The notes below the pieces were generated by a model. It saw nothing but the letters and a program-made list of their open reading frames with translations. It was not told the origin of the DNA and did not search any database. The position numbers were made by a program, and so were the translations under genes. A stretch of DNA of 52,931 nt from a virus: positions 1-52,931 of the IMG/VR virus record IMGVR_UViG_3300033571_016046, one strand, 5' to 3'. Shown piece after piece: positions 29,266 to 36,564 of the stretch (position 1 is the first letter of the stretch; each line of letters begins with the position of its first letter).

Positions 29266-29421
29266 TTAATTAGCAACGTCTTCAAAATACTCGCAATAAT
29301 CTAAATTATATTTACGTGTACGATGTTTTTTAATAGGTATGTAATCTGTAACCAATTTTGTGGTTCCCCACATTTCTCTCATATAATTTACATCTCGATC
29401 AGGGTTTGGTTTCACTGCCAT
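29266..29421 (-). CDS. 51-aa small late protein
   Basis: ATG at 29421 has a good SD (GGAGAAG about 4 bases upstream) and the frame closes at TAA 29266-29268. The product starts MAVKPNPDRDVNYMREMWGT and ends DYCEYFEDVAN. It lies downstream of a terminator and a CTAAATA box, so it heads the gp25-gp6 transcript. I do not know a function. Confidence 0.75.
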   Translation of the reverse strand: MAVKPNPDRDVNYMREMWGTTKLVTDYIPIKKHRTRKYNLDYCEYFEDVAN

Positions 29422-29483
29422 CTGTCTTCTCCGATAAGGGTCTAACAGAACTTTTAAAGGGGTTGCTATCCCTTCACATTTAG

Positions 29484-29490
29484 TATTTAG
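29484..29490 (-). promoter_or_regulatory. Late promoter (CTAAATA)
   Basis: CTAAATA on the minus strand, just downstream of a rho-independent terminator and 62 bp before the 51-aa gene. It probably drives the 51-aa gene, gp25, gp6 and onward. Confidence 0.65.
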
Positions 29491-29502
29491 TTGCGTTTGG
29501 CA

Positions 29503-29529
29503 TAAAAAAAGAGAGCTGTTAAGCTCTCT
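29503..29529 (-). terminator. Rho-independent terminator
   Basis: The minus strand shows stem AGAGAGCT/AGCTCTCT with a 4-base loop, followed by seven T residues. It ends the PAAR / 47-aa gene transcript. Confidence 0.9.
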
Positions 29530-29535
29530 ATAAAA

Positions 29536-29679
29536 TTATCGTCCTTGACCACGATATGCTTTTTTGCGACCATTTCTGCTGCTTGCAGAAAGGTTGGTGT
29601 TTTTTGACCTACCTTGACGAGTACATTTTGGCTTGCCAGGAATATAGCTGGACTTATTGAAACTAGGTGCTTTTGCCAT
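29536..29679 (-). CDS. 47-aa highly basic protein
   Basis: ATG at 29679 to TAA 29536-29538. The product begins MAKAPSFNKSSYIPGKPKCT and ends RKKAYRGQGR, with about a third of residues Lys, Arg, Ser or Asn. I recognise this as a small basic protein repeatedly found near baseplate genes of T4-like cyanophages. Nucleic-acid binding or a packaged internal role is possible, but not shown. It is followed directly by a terminator. Confidence 0.85.
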   Translation of the reverse strand: MAKAPSFNKSSYIPGKPKCTRQGRSKNTNLSASSRNGRKKAYRGQGR

Positions 29680-29729
29680 ATGTTTAAATAATTAATTGTT
29701 AAGATTAGATGCCGAGGTATTCCTCCAAC

Positions 29730-30062
29730 TCATGCTCCAAGCATGGAAACAAATACGTTGGTGGGGAATGGTAATATTGTACGTGGAGAAGCTGGATTTG
29801 TCAAGTCCCCCACCGAAGCAACAGACTGTCCATTAACAAATAATTTATTGACAGCAATAGGAGTTCTTGCTAATGGAGGACATACCGTATCTTTACAAAC
29901 TGGAAATCCTGGTGCAGGAGTTAGAACATCACCAACCTTTGCAACTGGTCTTCCATTAATGAAGGTTTTAGAAACTACTGGAGTGACAGTATTAACTGGA
30001 TATACACAACAAGGTCTAAATGAAACATTATCTGGGTTTCCTAGTCCTGCTACTGGTCTCAT
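29730..30062 (-). CDS. PAAR-repeat spike tip protein (gp5.4-like)
   Basis: The 110-aa protein has two PAAR-type repeats. One reads VVSKTFINGRPVAKVGDVLT and the second KLFVNGQSVASVGDLTNPAS, with Cys residues around residues 18-19, 55 and 60 and a short C-terminal tail. PAAR proteins sharpen the tip of the membrane-piercing spike in contractile tails; T4 gp5.4 (97 aa) does this on gp5. The ATG at 30062 has a strong SD (AGGAGG, 6 bases). It follows the 1063-aa gene by 8 bp, consistent with one hub operon. Confidence 0.92.
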   Translation of the reverse strand: MRPVAGLGNPDNVSFRPCCVYPVNTVTPVVSKTFINGRPVAKVGDVLTPAPGFPVCKDTVCPPLARTPIAVNKLFVNGQSVASVGDLTNPASPRTILPFPTNVFVSMLGA

Positions 30063-30070
30063 AAAACCTC

Positions 30071-33000
30071 CTAGATACTACTTGAATCAGTTCTTAACTT
30101 ATATGGCCAGAACTGAACTATATAGTTTCTTTTTTGATAACTATGGAACACTGTATTGACTGGTGGTGCATTATCAAATGGTTTTAGGGTACTTCCAAAA
30201 ACATAAGCAGTACCAGTGCTATCTATACCATCTTTAGTAGATTTAAAAGTAGTTCCTACAGCGTATCCTTCTGGAGCACCAAGTTCTAACCAATTAGTAT
30301 TGCCTATAGTTTGAATTGTATATAAAAATCCACTTTCAATATCTCCAGCTGGAACTATAACTTCAAATGTTGAGTTTGTTCCAAATTGAGCACGAATACA
30401 ATTTTCAAATGAATTTGCAGTTTTATTTCCATAGTAAATAATCTCTTCGCCAAGATAATAATAATGTTTTGATGAATTTTTTAAATCAGATTCAGATTGT
30501 TTTGTAACAAATTTTGGAAGTAATAAATATCCACTGTTCATGAAGTTTGCAGTACTACCTTTAATCTTAATTGAAGTACTGGATGAAGTTATGTCTTCGG
30601 AAAGTTCTGCGTATACTGGATCATCCTGATATGGATTACCTTTATTTGCAAGAGCTTCTGAAACAGCATTACTTATTTCATTTACTCTGAAATTTGCAAT
30701 TTTAGTAAATTTAGTTTGATAACTAAGTTCAGATTTCCAAATTATGTTTGGATATGGTCTAGCACCAGTGCAAGTTTTATGTTTACTAAATTGCTTGTTA
30801 TCATCTTCATTTGCTCCTAAAGTTCCTTCTGGTCCAGGTTCAACCCAAACTCTAGTAGAAGTTGAAGTAGATCCAGCAATTGGTGGCGGTGGTGGCGGTG
30901 GTTGTGGAGCAGCATTAGTTAATTCTACATAATCAACTGCATTCGTAATAGTTCCTACTGTCTTAGTAACAGTATTCAATGTCATATCAGGATTATTACA
31001 ACTAAATGTACCTGTAAATACAGGTATAGATCTAATAGTTAAAAATGGATTATTTTCAACTGCATTTGGATTTAAACTATTATCACTATCAAATATAACA
31101 TCATTGACTAAAAATTCTATATTTCCAAATTTGGGTGGCATTCTGCGAATAGTTTCAATAGTCAAATTAATAGGAGCTTCATTTTCTCCCTCCAACATAG
31201 GAGGAAGATTAGGAATTTGCTGAATTTTTGAAACGGATTGCTCAATAGTACTAACTGCAGATGTTAATCTATTCAGCATTGAGTTTTCATTAGAAACTAC
31301 TAATTTATACATTTCTTCTGGTAATATCATTGAAGAAGAAGATATTACTTTAGAAAGATTAGTATTAATATACTGTTGAAGTTCTTCTGTAGTAAATGCA
31401 GCGTTTGATTTAATATCTAAACAAGGATCTGATGTATTATTCACAAGTGAGCTAAAAGAATCTTGAAGTTGATTCAGTTCTTCATATGGATAATATATTT
31501 TTTCAACAGAAGGATAAATTGGATCATTACAAGTTGAATCTAATACTCTTGATACTTTTTTAGAATTTAATGATCCCTTAATTGTATCAATAACATATTG
31601 CTCCAATTCTAAAAATTTATTATCATCTGGATATTTTTTAAGAATATTTTCTAATTCTGTTTTTGATACTGGCATATTAAAATTATTCCAGTATATGTTA
31701 TTAATTCTGTATGCAATATCTGTTTTAGGTTCTGCTACTAGTTCAACATCATTTAAGTATAGTGTTTCATCTTCAAGAATAACATCTCCAATTAGGTATT
31801 TTGCATTAGAGTCTTCAATATAAATCTTTTCACAATCATTATCTCTGGTATAAAAAATAGGACTATATTCTAGATAACGCTTATTTCTTGCTGCATAAAC
31901 TCCTACAATAGCAGAACGAGTTTGAATTCCTTTTCCTGCTACAACTTTAATCTTGCATCCGTTTGTGGTGGTGTAGCTACCATCTCTAGTAAAGTTTGAG
32001 CTTCCCCCAGAAATTTCTGCATAACAAACTGTTGATGCATTTACTTTGTTTACAACATTATTTACAAAAGTAACTTTACGTATTTTGCGACTTCTAATGG
32101 AATTACTTAGAAATATTTTTCTTCCTTTAATTTGAGTTACTGTTGTACCACTAGAAATTCCTTTGCCTTTTACTTTATCTCCAACTAAAATACCAGTAAC
32201 ATTTACTGGACCAGTCCAAGCTGTACCATTCCATTGATAGTATAATTGATTTAATGTATCTTCATCGTCATCAACAATGTAATAGTCATCAATACTACCA
32301 GCATAGGATGCAGGTAAACTTGAAACGCTACTTACTTTTCCTTTAGGATCTACTAAGTCATTTACAAACACATAAGAAGGAGTTTTATTCCTCTTAGAAT
32401 ATTTTGATACTCTTCTTCTGAGAGCTTTATCGGTTACGTAGTTAACAACTTTACTGATAGTCCATCCGTTTACAGTATCTCCTTCAGCAATAACTTTAAG
32501 TGTTCCATCACTATTTGCATCTGGTTCATATGTAAAAAACATTTTATCATCAAAACTTCCACCATGGTAATAAATTAATCCTTCAGGAGGATTTTCTACC
32601 GAACTAGCAACTCCTTGTATTGAAACGGTTCCTGAAACGGTTCCTGGAGCAGCTGCATATGTATCTGTAATTACAGTTGTACTTGCTCCACCTCCACCTC
32701 CTGCACCAGACGAAGTAGTTGTGGTAGTAGTCTTAATAATACCATTGACTGCTCTGCTTACAGAGATGCTCGTGGTGGGCCAATAAAAAACATGATAAAA
32801 ATACTGTTCATCATAAACAGTATTTGCTTTACACTGTCTTTTAAAAATTGGTTTGTTGTAGTAGATGGGATCTCCATCTTCAAATGCTCCTTCACCATCA
32901 TATCCAGGAATAGTATATTCGTTCTCAGGGTCTTCAAGTGGTGCTAGTTCTTTATCGTTAAGATCATTTTTGTCCATGATCTTAACTTCATATTTTTGCT

Positions 33001-33262
33001 GATATACATATTCCCAATTGTAGTCTACATCACCATCGGTAGTCTCTCCTCGTGGTGAATACAATCTAGTTCTGTATAACTTTTCTAATTTACTGCCATT
33101 TCCAATAAGTCTAAGATTATCATTCTGACCCCCTACTTCATGCCATACTTTGTAGTCAAATGGTGCTTTCGGAGAGGATACATACTGAGCTTGTCCTGTT
33201 GGAATATACCAATGACTTATCGTTTTTTGAATTATTTCTTTTTTTGGCCTGCAATTACCCAT
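30071..33262 (-). CDS. Large virion/baseplate protein upstream of the PAAR gene
   Basis: A 1063-aa protein at the place of the T4 hub genes (53/5). The N-terminal 150 residues are globular (HWYIPTGQAQYVSSPKAPFD). A Thr/Gly linker (about 165-185, GAGGGGGAS) and later a proline run (PQPPPPPPPIAG at about residue 785) look like flexible hinges. The C-terminal region holds the module LYTIQTIGNTNWLELGAPEG, continuing to GTTFKST, which recurs in cyanophage structural proteins. I cannot identify a lysozyme domain or OB fold with confidence, so equivalence to gp5 or gp53 is not claimed. It is probably a baseplate hub or wedge component. Confidence 0.85.
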   Translation of the reverse strand: MGNCRPKKEIIQKTISHWYIPTGQAQYVSSPKAPFDYKVWHEVGGQNDNLRLIGNGSKLEKLYRTRLYSPRGETTDGDVDYNWEYVYQQKYEVKIMDKNDLNDKELAPLEDPENEYTIPGYDGEGAFEDGDPIYYNKPIFKRQCKANTVYDEQYFYHVFYWPTTSISVSRAVNGIIKTTTTTTSSGAGGGGGASTTVITDTYAAAPGTVSGTVSIQGVASSVENPPEGLIYYHGGSFDDKMFFTYEPDANSDGTLKVIAEGDTVNGWTISKVVNYVTDKALRRRVSKYSKRNKTPSYVFVNDLVDPKGKVSSVSSLPASYAGSIDDYYIVDDDEDTLNQLYYQWNGTAWTGPVNVTGILVGDKVKGKGISSGTTVTQIKGRKIFLSNSIRSRKIRKVTFVNNVVNKVNASTVCYAEISGGSSNFTRDGSYTTTNGCKIKVVAGKGIQTRSAIVGVYAARNKRYLEYSPIFYTRDNDCEKIYIEDSNAKYLIGDVILEDETLYLNDVELVAEPKTDIAYRINNIYWNNFNMPVSKTELENILKKYPDDNKFLELEQYVIDTIKGSLNSKKVSRVLDSTCNDPIYPSVEKIYYPYEELNQLQDSFSSLVNNTSDPCLDIKSNAAFTTEELQQYINTNLSKVISSSSMILPEEMYKLVVSNENSMLNRLTSAVSTIEQSVSKIQQIPNLPPMLEGENEAPINLTIETIRRMPPKFGNIEFLVNDVIFDSDNSLNPNAVENNPFLTIRSIPVFTGTFSCNNPDMTLNTVTKTVGTITNAVDYVELTNAAPQPPPPPPPIAGSTSTSTRVWVEPGPEGTLGANEDDNKQFSKHKTCTGARPYPNIIWKSELSYQTKFTKIANFRVNEISNAVSEALANKGNPYQDDPVYAELSEDITSSSTSIKIKGSTANFMNSGYLLLPKFVTKQSESDLKNSSKHYYYLGEEIIYYGNKTANSFENCIRAQFGTNSTFEVIVPAGDIESGFLYTIQTIGNTNWLELGAPEGYAVGTTFKSTKDGIDSTGTAYVFGSTLKPFDNAPPVNTVFHSYQKRNYIVQFWPYKLRTDSSSI

Positions 33263-33273
33263 ACTTTTGTAAA

Positions 33274-33453
33274 CTAATCTCCTACTTTATGTATACGAAT
33301 ACCTGGACTATCATGATGTTCAAAGAATTCCCATTCTAATGTGTCTCCTTCGACCCATTGCATCTCTTCTAGGAGTTCTTCAGGGAATGTAACGAAGTAA
33401 TCACCTGATTTTTCATCAAATTGTACTTCAGTGGTGCAAGAAAATGGTGACAT
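33274..33453 (-). CDS. 59-aa AbrB/SpoVT-like protein
   Basis: ATG at 33453 to TAG 33274-33276, ending 11 bp before the 1063-aa gene. The core GDYFVTFPEELLEEMQWVEG followed by DTLEWEF matches the pattern of the SpoVT-AbrB swapped-hairpin domain (strand, P-x-x-hhxxhxhxxGD, strand). Such domains act as small DNA-binding transition regulators or MazE-type antitoxins. It has no obvious toxin partner, and its place at the head of the late structural block suggests a regulatory role. Function is inferred. Confidence 0.75.
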   Translation of the reverse strand: MSPFSCTTEVQFDEKSGDYFVTFPEELLEEMQWVEGDTLEWEFFEHHDSPGIRIHKVGD

Positions 33454-33886
33454 AATTGTATAAATGTTTACATTATATATGAAAAAAAAATTTTTTGATT
33501 TTTTTCAGTGTTTTTTGAATTTTTCGGTGAAATTTTGTCCGATTATTTTCAAAAGTTCTCTGATGGTCATGAAAATATATGAAAATTCCTCGGATGTTGT
33601 TGTTTTTGTGTCAATTTTGGAGAATTTTTGAGTCACTTGGGGCAAACTTGAAGAATTTTGGAGGACCTTGGAGGACCTTGGAGGTTTTCGGAAAAAATTT
33701 TTGGGTTGATTAACTATATATCAGTCGATTTCAAAGTTTTATAGCTTACTGGGACCCAACACTTTTAATACGGGCCACGGGGGGCGGGACATAAACGGCC
33801 CTTATAACTGCCCACTGCTCCCATTAGGACTGCTGATGTATCAGAACTGCTGATGGATGGGGGGACTCAGCCCCCCGTTGAGCTTA
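33454..33886 (-). other. 433-bp intergenic region with A/T tracts and short repeats
   Basis: No coding frame was found. On the minus strand, long A tracts (33481-33530) lie upstream of TATAAT at 33472-33477 without a good -35, possibly a promoter for the 59-aa gene with an A-tract UP element. GGAGGACCTT is repeated in tandem near 33660-33685. The 10-mer ACTGCTGATG occurs twice at about 33830-33856. Composition shifts from AT-rich to GC-rich at about 33.75 kb. Confidence 0.6.
33859..33876 (-). terminator. G6/C6 hairpin downstream of the 58-aa gene
   Basis: Six G and six C flank a 6-base loop, 10 bp after the stop at 33887. No T tract follows, so termination strength is uncertain. Confidence 0.45.
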
Positions 33887-34063
33887 TCAGTCGGCGGTGC
33901 TGCCCAGCAGCTTGGCCAGAAGGGCTTCGGCTTCGGCCCGTTCCATTAGCAGCTGCCAGGGCTGATGGCGTCCGTTGTTGTGGTCTGCAGCAATCAGACC
34001 AGACATCACCATCTGGCGGGCGATGGTGGCTTCTGCTGCGGTCAGGGTGACGGTGGCGGGCAT
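33887..34063 (-). CDS. 58-aa GC-rich hypothetical protein
   Basis: ATG at 34063 to TGA 33887-33889. The product starts MPATVTLTAAEATIARQMVM and ends EAEALLAKLLGSTAD, an Ala/Leu-rich, mostly helical small protein. G or C dominates third codon positions, unlike the virion genes but like the neighbouring genes in this island. A CTGTAGAATT box lies about 25 bp upstream. No family recognised. Confidence 0.6.
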   Translation of the reverse strand: MPATVTLTAAEATIARQMVMSGLIAADHNNGRHQPWQLLMERAEAEALLAKLLGSTAD

Positions 34064-34088
34064 CGGTCTCGGTTCGGTTGACTCTGTA

Positions 34089-34129
34089 ATTCTACAGGCT
34101 AGGAAGGGCCAGCTGTGGCTGGCTGGCCC
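34089..34129 (-). promoter_or_regulatory. Hairpin plus TAGAAT promoter-like unit
   Basis: A hairpin (GGGCCAGC/GCTGGCCC, 34106-34129) is followed on the minus strand by CTGTAGAATT (-10-like TAGAAT at 34089-34094). The same order occurs before the genes at 35243 and 35559. The -35 is weak. Confidence 0.45.
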
Positions 34130-34145
34130 GAATGTTCACAATCCG

Positions 34146-34460
34146 TCACACAGGGGTGTTGCGGTCCTGGCTCCAGTTGCGGAGCCTGCGGTTGCTGGCC
34201 TTGCTGAACACACGGTCCCCGATGGTGCGGCCATCGGCCAAGGTGACGGAACTGCGGCCTGCTGCATCGGCGGCAACCTGGAGAGCCTTGCGGCCCAGCT
34301 GGCGCTCAGCCTTGAGAGCAGTCTCAGAGGTGGCCAGGTCAAACAGCCACTGAGCACGGTGGCGGCCAATCACCTGGGCGTGGCGAATGGTCACACGGGC
34401 CACGGCCACAGCCACCACGGTGGGGATGCTGGTGCTGGTCAGACGGTCGGAGCGGGTCAT
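34146..34460 (-). CDS. 104-aa GC-rich hypothetical protein
   Basis: The 104-aa product is basic, Ala/Arg-rich and helical, with ATSETALKAERQLGRKALQV in the middle and LADGRTIGDRVFSKASNRRL near the end. Codons are strongly GC-ending, matching the island. Its leader carries a GGGGGC/GCCCCC hairpin (34478-34496) between the promoter and the ATG, which could affect translation. No family recognised; overlapping frames in this GC-rich DNA are less protein-like. Confidence 0.65.
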   Translation of the reverse strand: MTRSDRLTSTSIPTVVAVAVARVTIRHAQVIGRHRAQWLFDLATSETALKAERQLGRKALQVAADAAGRSSVTLADGRTIGDRVFSKASNRRLRNWSQDRNTPV

Positions 34461-34477
34461 GATTCTCGGAAAGTGGT

Positions 34478-34496
34478 GGGGGCTTCTCTCGCCCCC
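34478..34496 (-). other. Leader hairpin in the 5' UTR of the 104-aa gene
   Basis: GGGGGC and GCCCCC flank a 7-base loop between the -10 box at 34505 and the ATG at 34460. It may modulate or attenuate expression. Confidence 0.5.
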
Positions 34497-34504
34497 GTGA
34501 ATGT

Positions 34505-34533
34505 ATTGTAGACCATCGGGTGGGGGGTGTCGA
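34505..34533 (-). promoter_or_regulatory. Sigma-70 type promoter
   Basis: Minus strand TCGACA (34528-34533), 17-bp spacer, TACAAT (34505-34510). The -35 is inside a hairpin (GGGT.GGGGG / CCCCC..ACCC, 34518-34545) that follows the upstream gene. Confidence 0.65.
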
Positions 34534-34574
34534 TCCCCCAGACCCGACTTGTAACAAACTGAAATAATTATACT

Positions 34575-35243
34575 TTAGGCTACGATTTCGTTGACTGTTT
34601 TCTTAGCATTACCATGTGCAGGAAATGCAATGATAAAGTCACGATCAGCCTTTGCACAAAGGCCACAAGTTGCACACGTTACGTTTTCATGAATCGTAGC
34701 GGGGCAGGTGATAACTTTACGACCTGATTCTGTTTTGTAGAATCGTTCGGTTTTGTCAGACTTGACAACAGCAACTGCAGGAATGTTGTGCTCAGTCATG
34801 ATAGCATCAGCCACCTCAACATCCTCAGTGGAAGCATTGATTGTGAAGCCTTTAGAGTTAGCTTCTTTGATTACTTCCAGGTTGTGGCTGTTGAGAACGT
34901 GGTGGGTGTAGGTATACCCTTTGCGGCCTTTGTTTGCATCAGCCAGTGCAGATACCATGGGAGCATTAATGTCACCCAGAACGTGGGGGAGGTCACCAGA
35001 TACATTGTGGCGCCAGAGTTGGCCACGCTGGAGTTTACGAACTGCAGAAGTAAACTCCTGAAAGTTTACACCTCGCTCACCCTCAGTAACTTTCTTCCAG
35101 TGAATGTTTTGGGGGCCAGATTTAGCGTAGCAACCTTTATTGTAGAAAGGGCAGGTTGCAGGGCAGGTCTCACGGCTGCTGGTGCTGGTGGGGATGGGGC
35201 CAGTCTTGGCGTTGCTGGAAACCAGGGTGAGTGCAGTGTTCAT
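34575..35243 (-). CDS. Cys-rich DUF7227-like protein
   Basis: The 222-aa protein starts with SSNAKTGPIPTSTSSRETCP followed by CPFYNKGCYAKSGPQNIHWK. It later has GQLWRHNVSGDLPHVLGDIN, GRKGYTYTHHVL, KGFTINASTEDVEVADAI and a C-terminal block CPATIHENVTCATCGLC ending FPAHGN. This arrangement of Cys clusters with a central GQLWRHN/GDLP core is the pattern of a family on plasmids and phages that I recall as DUF7227. The four-Cys ends suggest metal or Fe-S binding. The function is unknown. Composition is richer in GC than the virion module. Confidence 0.8.
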   Translation of the reverse strand: MNTALTLVSSNAKTGPIPTSTSSRETCPATCPFYNKGCYAKSGPQNIHWKKVTEGERGVNFQEFTSAVRKLQRGQLWRHNVSGDLPHVLGDINAPMVSALADANKGRKGYTYTHHVLNSHNLEVIKEANSKGFTINASTEDVEVADAIMTEHNIPAVAVVKSDKTERFYKTESGRKVITCPATIHENVTCATCGLCAKADRDFIIAFPAHGNAKKTVNEIVA

Positions 35244-35269
35244 CGGTTCGGGGTGGTGAACTTGAGAGA

Positions 35270-35302
35270 ATTCTACAGGATGGTGGGGCCAGAATTGGCC
35301 CC
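35270..35302 (-). promoter_or_regulatory. Hairpin plus TAGAAT promoter-like unit
   Basis: Hairpin GGGGCCA/TGGCCCC (35285-35302) then CCTGTAGAATTC with TAGAAT at 35270-35275. It lies about 27 bp before the ATG at 35243. Confidence 0.5.
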
Positions 35303-35313
35303 TGTTACAAAAC

Positions 35314-35559
35314 TTAATGCTGGGTTACCCAGTGGTCCATGCTCATCACCCAGCCCTCGCTGTGCCACTTGTGGAAGCGGTCAGTCTTAAACTGCTCCCA
35401 CTGGGCTGTGGTGATTAGGTGGCCTTCCACCCACACTAGGGTCTCATCCTGCTCTAGCTGAGCCTGCTTGGCCCCAGCCCTGACCCGAAACATTTCGGCG
35501 GCGATGGTGGCCTGGCTAGCATCGGGTCCGATTCCAGGGAGGTGTTCGGTGGTGAGCAT
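35314..35559 (-). CDS. 81-aa hypothetical protein in the GC-rich island
   Basis: The 81-aa product has an Ala/Gln-rich helical first half (DASQATIAAEMFRVRAGAKQ) and a Trp/His-rich end (WEQFKTDRFHKWHSEGWVMS). Codons are GC-ending. It is flanked by hairpins and carries its own CTGTAGGATT box 24 bp upstream, so it seems to be a single-gene unit. No family recognised. Confidence 0.7.
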   Translation of the reverse strand: MLTTEHLPGIGPDASQATIAAEMFRVRAGAKQAQLEQDETLVWVEGHLITTAQWEQFKTDRFHKWHSEGWVMSMDHWVTQH

Positions 35560-35582
35560 TGGTCGGTTGCGACTGCCTCAGA

Positions 35583-35617
35583 ATCCTACAGCATCGGGTG
35601 AGCCCTGGAGCCCACCC
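35583..35617 (-). promoter_or_regulatory. Hairpin plus TAGGAT promoter-like unit
   Basis: A GGGTG...CACCC inverted repeat (35596-35617) precedes GCTGTAGGATTC with TAGGAT at 35583-35588. It is preceded by TTTTGTTACAAG, which also precedes the units at 34.55 kb and, as TTTTGTAACAG, at 35.31 kb. Confidence 0.4.
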
Positions 35618-35635
35618 TTGTAACAAAATGAAATA

Positions 35636-35827
35636 TTACATCTCCAGCAGCCAATCCTGGTCTTTATGTACATTAACCCAGAAGAAGTTCCTGCCATTTA
35701 GACTACGCAGGAAGACTTTATCTCCTTTGTGTTGTTCTACAATGCAAAGTTCACATGATTCCATTACATTAGCGAACCTGTTTTTGGCTTTCTTTGAGAT
35801 AGGCTTGACTGAAATCATGGTGTCCAT
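35636..35827 (-). CDS. 63-aa hypothetical protein
   Basis: The product (MDTMISVKPISKKAKNRFAN at the start) has a Cys pair (SCELCIVEQ) and a beta-like end (KVFLRSLNGRNFFWVNVHKD). It resembles small proteins scattered in T4-like cyanophage genomes. Its ATG overlaps the stop of a 22-aa upstream frame (TAATG). An in-frame ATG at residue 4 is also possible. Confidence 0.75.
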   Translation of the reverse strand: MDTMISVKPISKKAKNRFANVMESCELCIVEQHKGDKVFLRSLNGRNFFWVNVHKDQDWLLEM

Positions 35828-35895
35828 TAGAGAAACTTTCTTTCAAAACTACGAAACAATGCTAGAGCAAAAAGAAAGAGAATGATTCCAGACAT
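35827..35895 (-). CDS. Possible 22-aa membrane peptide
   Basis: ATG at 35895 opens MSGIILFLFALALFRSFERK with two more residues before TAA at 35827-35829, which overlaps the next ATG. It would be a single hydrophobic helix with a basic end. The coupling supports it, but at this length chance cannot be excluded. Confidence 0.4.
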   Translation of the reverse strand: MSGIILFLFALALFRSFERKFL

Positions 35896-35920
35896 TTACA
35901 ATTTGTAATGTTTGTTTGGT

Positions 35921-35939
35921 GGGGGCTGGTGAAGCCCCC
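35921..35939 (-). terminator. GGGGGCT/AGCCCCC hairpin
   Basis: A 7-bp G/C stem with 5-base loop, 10 bp after the stop at 35949. No T tract on the minus strand, so it may act as a weak terminator or mRNA end. Confidence 0.5.
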
Positions 35940-35948
35940 AGAATCATA

Positions 35949-36212
35949 TCAGACAGTCACCTGCTGCAGTTCGTCAGTCTTTCGACCGTCTGCAATTGTA
36001 GAACCAATGCTAACCTTTTCTAGCATTGCATCATTGGTGAGCAAATCGCTGAGGAATTGTGCATAGTTCTCACTGCAGGTGAAAGCATAGGCTTTGTCTA
36101 CATTGTTGTGCCAGATAACTACAACATCAGTACCATCTACAGTGATAGAGTGAATGGCGCTGGATTGTTCCTTGGTAAACTGACGGTGAACGGGGGAAAT
36201 TGCAATAGTCAT
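35949..36212 (-). CDS. 87-aa hypothetical protein
   Basis: The ATG at 36212 was chosen: the longer frame begins at a TTG that is the -35 box of the promoter. The product (MTIAISPVHRQFTKEQSSAI) continues with ITVDGTDVVVIWHNNVDKAY and AFTCSENYAQFLSDLL. That is a strand-turn-strand pattern with a helix, similar in outline to KTSC-type small domains, although the signature is not complete. It is a single-gene unit between two hairpins. Confidence 0.75.
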   Translation of the reverse strand: MTIAISPVHRQFTKEQSSAIHSITVDGTDVVVIWHNNVDKAYAFTCSENYAQFLSDLLTNDAMLEKVSIGSTIADGRKTDELQQVTV

Positions 36213-36237
36213 GATGTTTCTTTGAATTAACAATGAT

Positions 36238-36266
36238 AATTTACAGGATGGGGGTTGAGTTGTCAA
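36238..36266 (-). promoter_or_regulatory. Strong sigma-70 type promoter
   Basis: Minus strand TTGACA (36261-36266), 17-bp spacer, TAAATT (36238-36243). The -35 lies in one arm of a GGGGGTTGA/TCAACCCCC hairpin (about 36250-36271). Expected start is about 19 bases before the ATG at 36212. Confidence 0.8.
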
Positions 36267-36290
36267 CCCCCGATTGATTAGGAATGCTAA

Positions 36291-36425
36291 TCAGAAGTCG
36301 ATTTCTTCTAGTGTAGGCTCTGTAGAGTTTGTATCATCAGAGCCTACAATCATGTCGAGAATGGTGAGAATTTCATTACCATTCTGACCTTTGCTTAGCA
36401 TTGAAACGAGAACTTCTTTAGACAT
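36291..36425 (-). CDS. 44-aa small conserved-type protein
   Basis: ATG at 36425 to TGA 36291-36293. The product MSKEVLVSMLSKGQNGNEIL followed by TILDMIVGSDD matches a small helical protein that I recall in multiple copies and variants in cyanomyoviruses. The C-terminus is acidic. It follows the 36433-36564 gene by 7 bp and probably shares its promoter. Function unknown. Confidence 0.75.
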   Translation of the reverse strand: MSKEVLVSMLSKGQNGNEILTILDMIVGSDDTNSTEPTLEEIDF

Positions 36426-36432
36426 AATAATT

Positions 36433-36564
36433 TCAGAAATCGAATTTAGAGTTTACAAATTGAAGAAAAGTTTCTTCGTTTACATCATCAGCAGGAACAA
36501 GAATGTCATCCTGCCAATCGTAAATTTCGGCTTCAAGGTCAACAAAGTCGTTGAAGTTTTCCAT
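36433..36564 (-). CDS. 43-aa acidic hypothetical protein
   Basis: The ATG at 36564 (MENFNDFVDLEAEIYDWQDD) was chosen. The upstream in-frame TTG is the -35 of a promoter, and the ATG sits in a 23-bp element repeated before another gene at 36824. The product is strongly acidic and ends FLQFVNSKFDF. No family recognised. Confidence 0.65.
   Translation of the reverse strand: MENFNDFVDLEAEIYDWQDDILVPADDVNEETFLQFVNSKFDF

Noticed and set aside
29743-30159. Plus-strand 138-aa frame opposite the PAAR gene
   Set aside because: It is the antisense shadow of the PAAR protein and the end of the 1063-aa gene; no ribosome site or promoter.
34132-34557. Several overlapping open frames on both strands in the GC-rich island
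   Set aside because: GC-rich DNA keeps all frames open; only the 104-aa minus frame has a promoter, leader and plausible composition.
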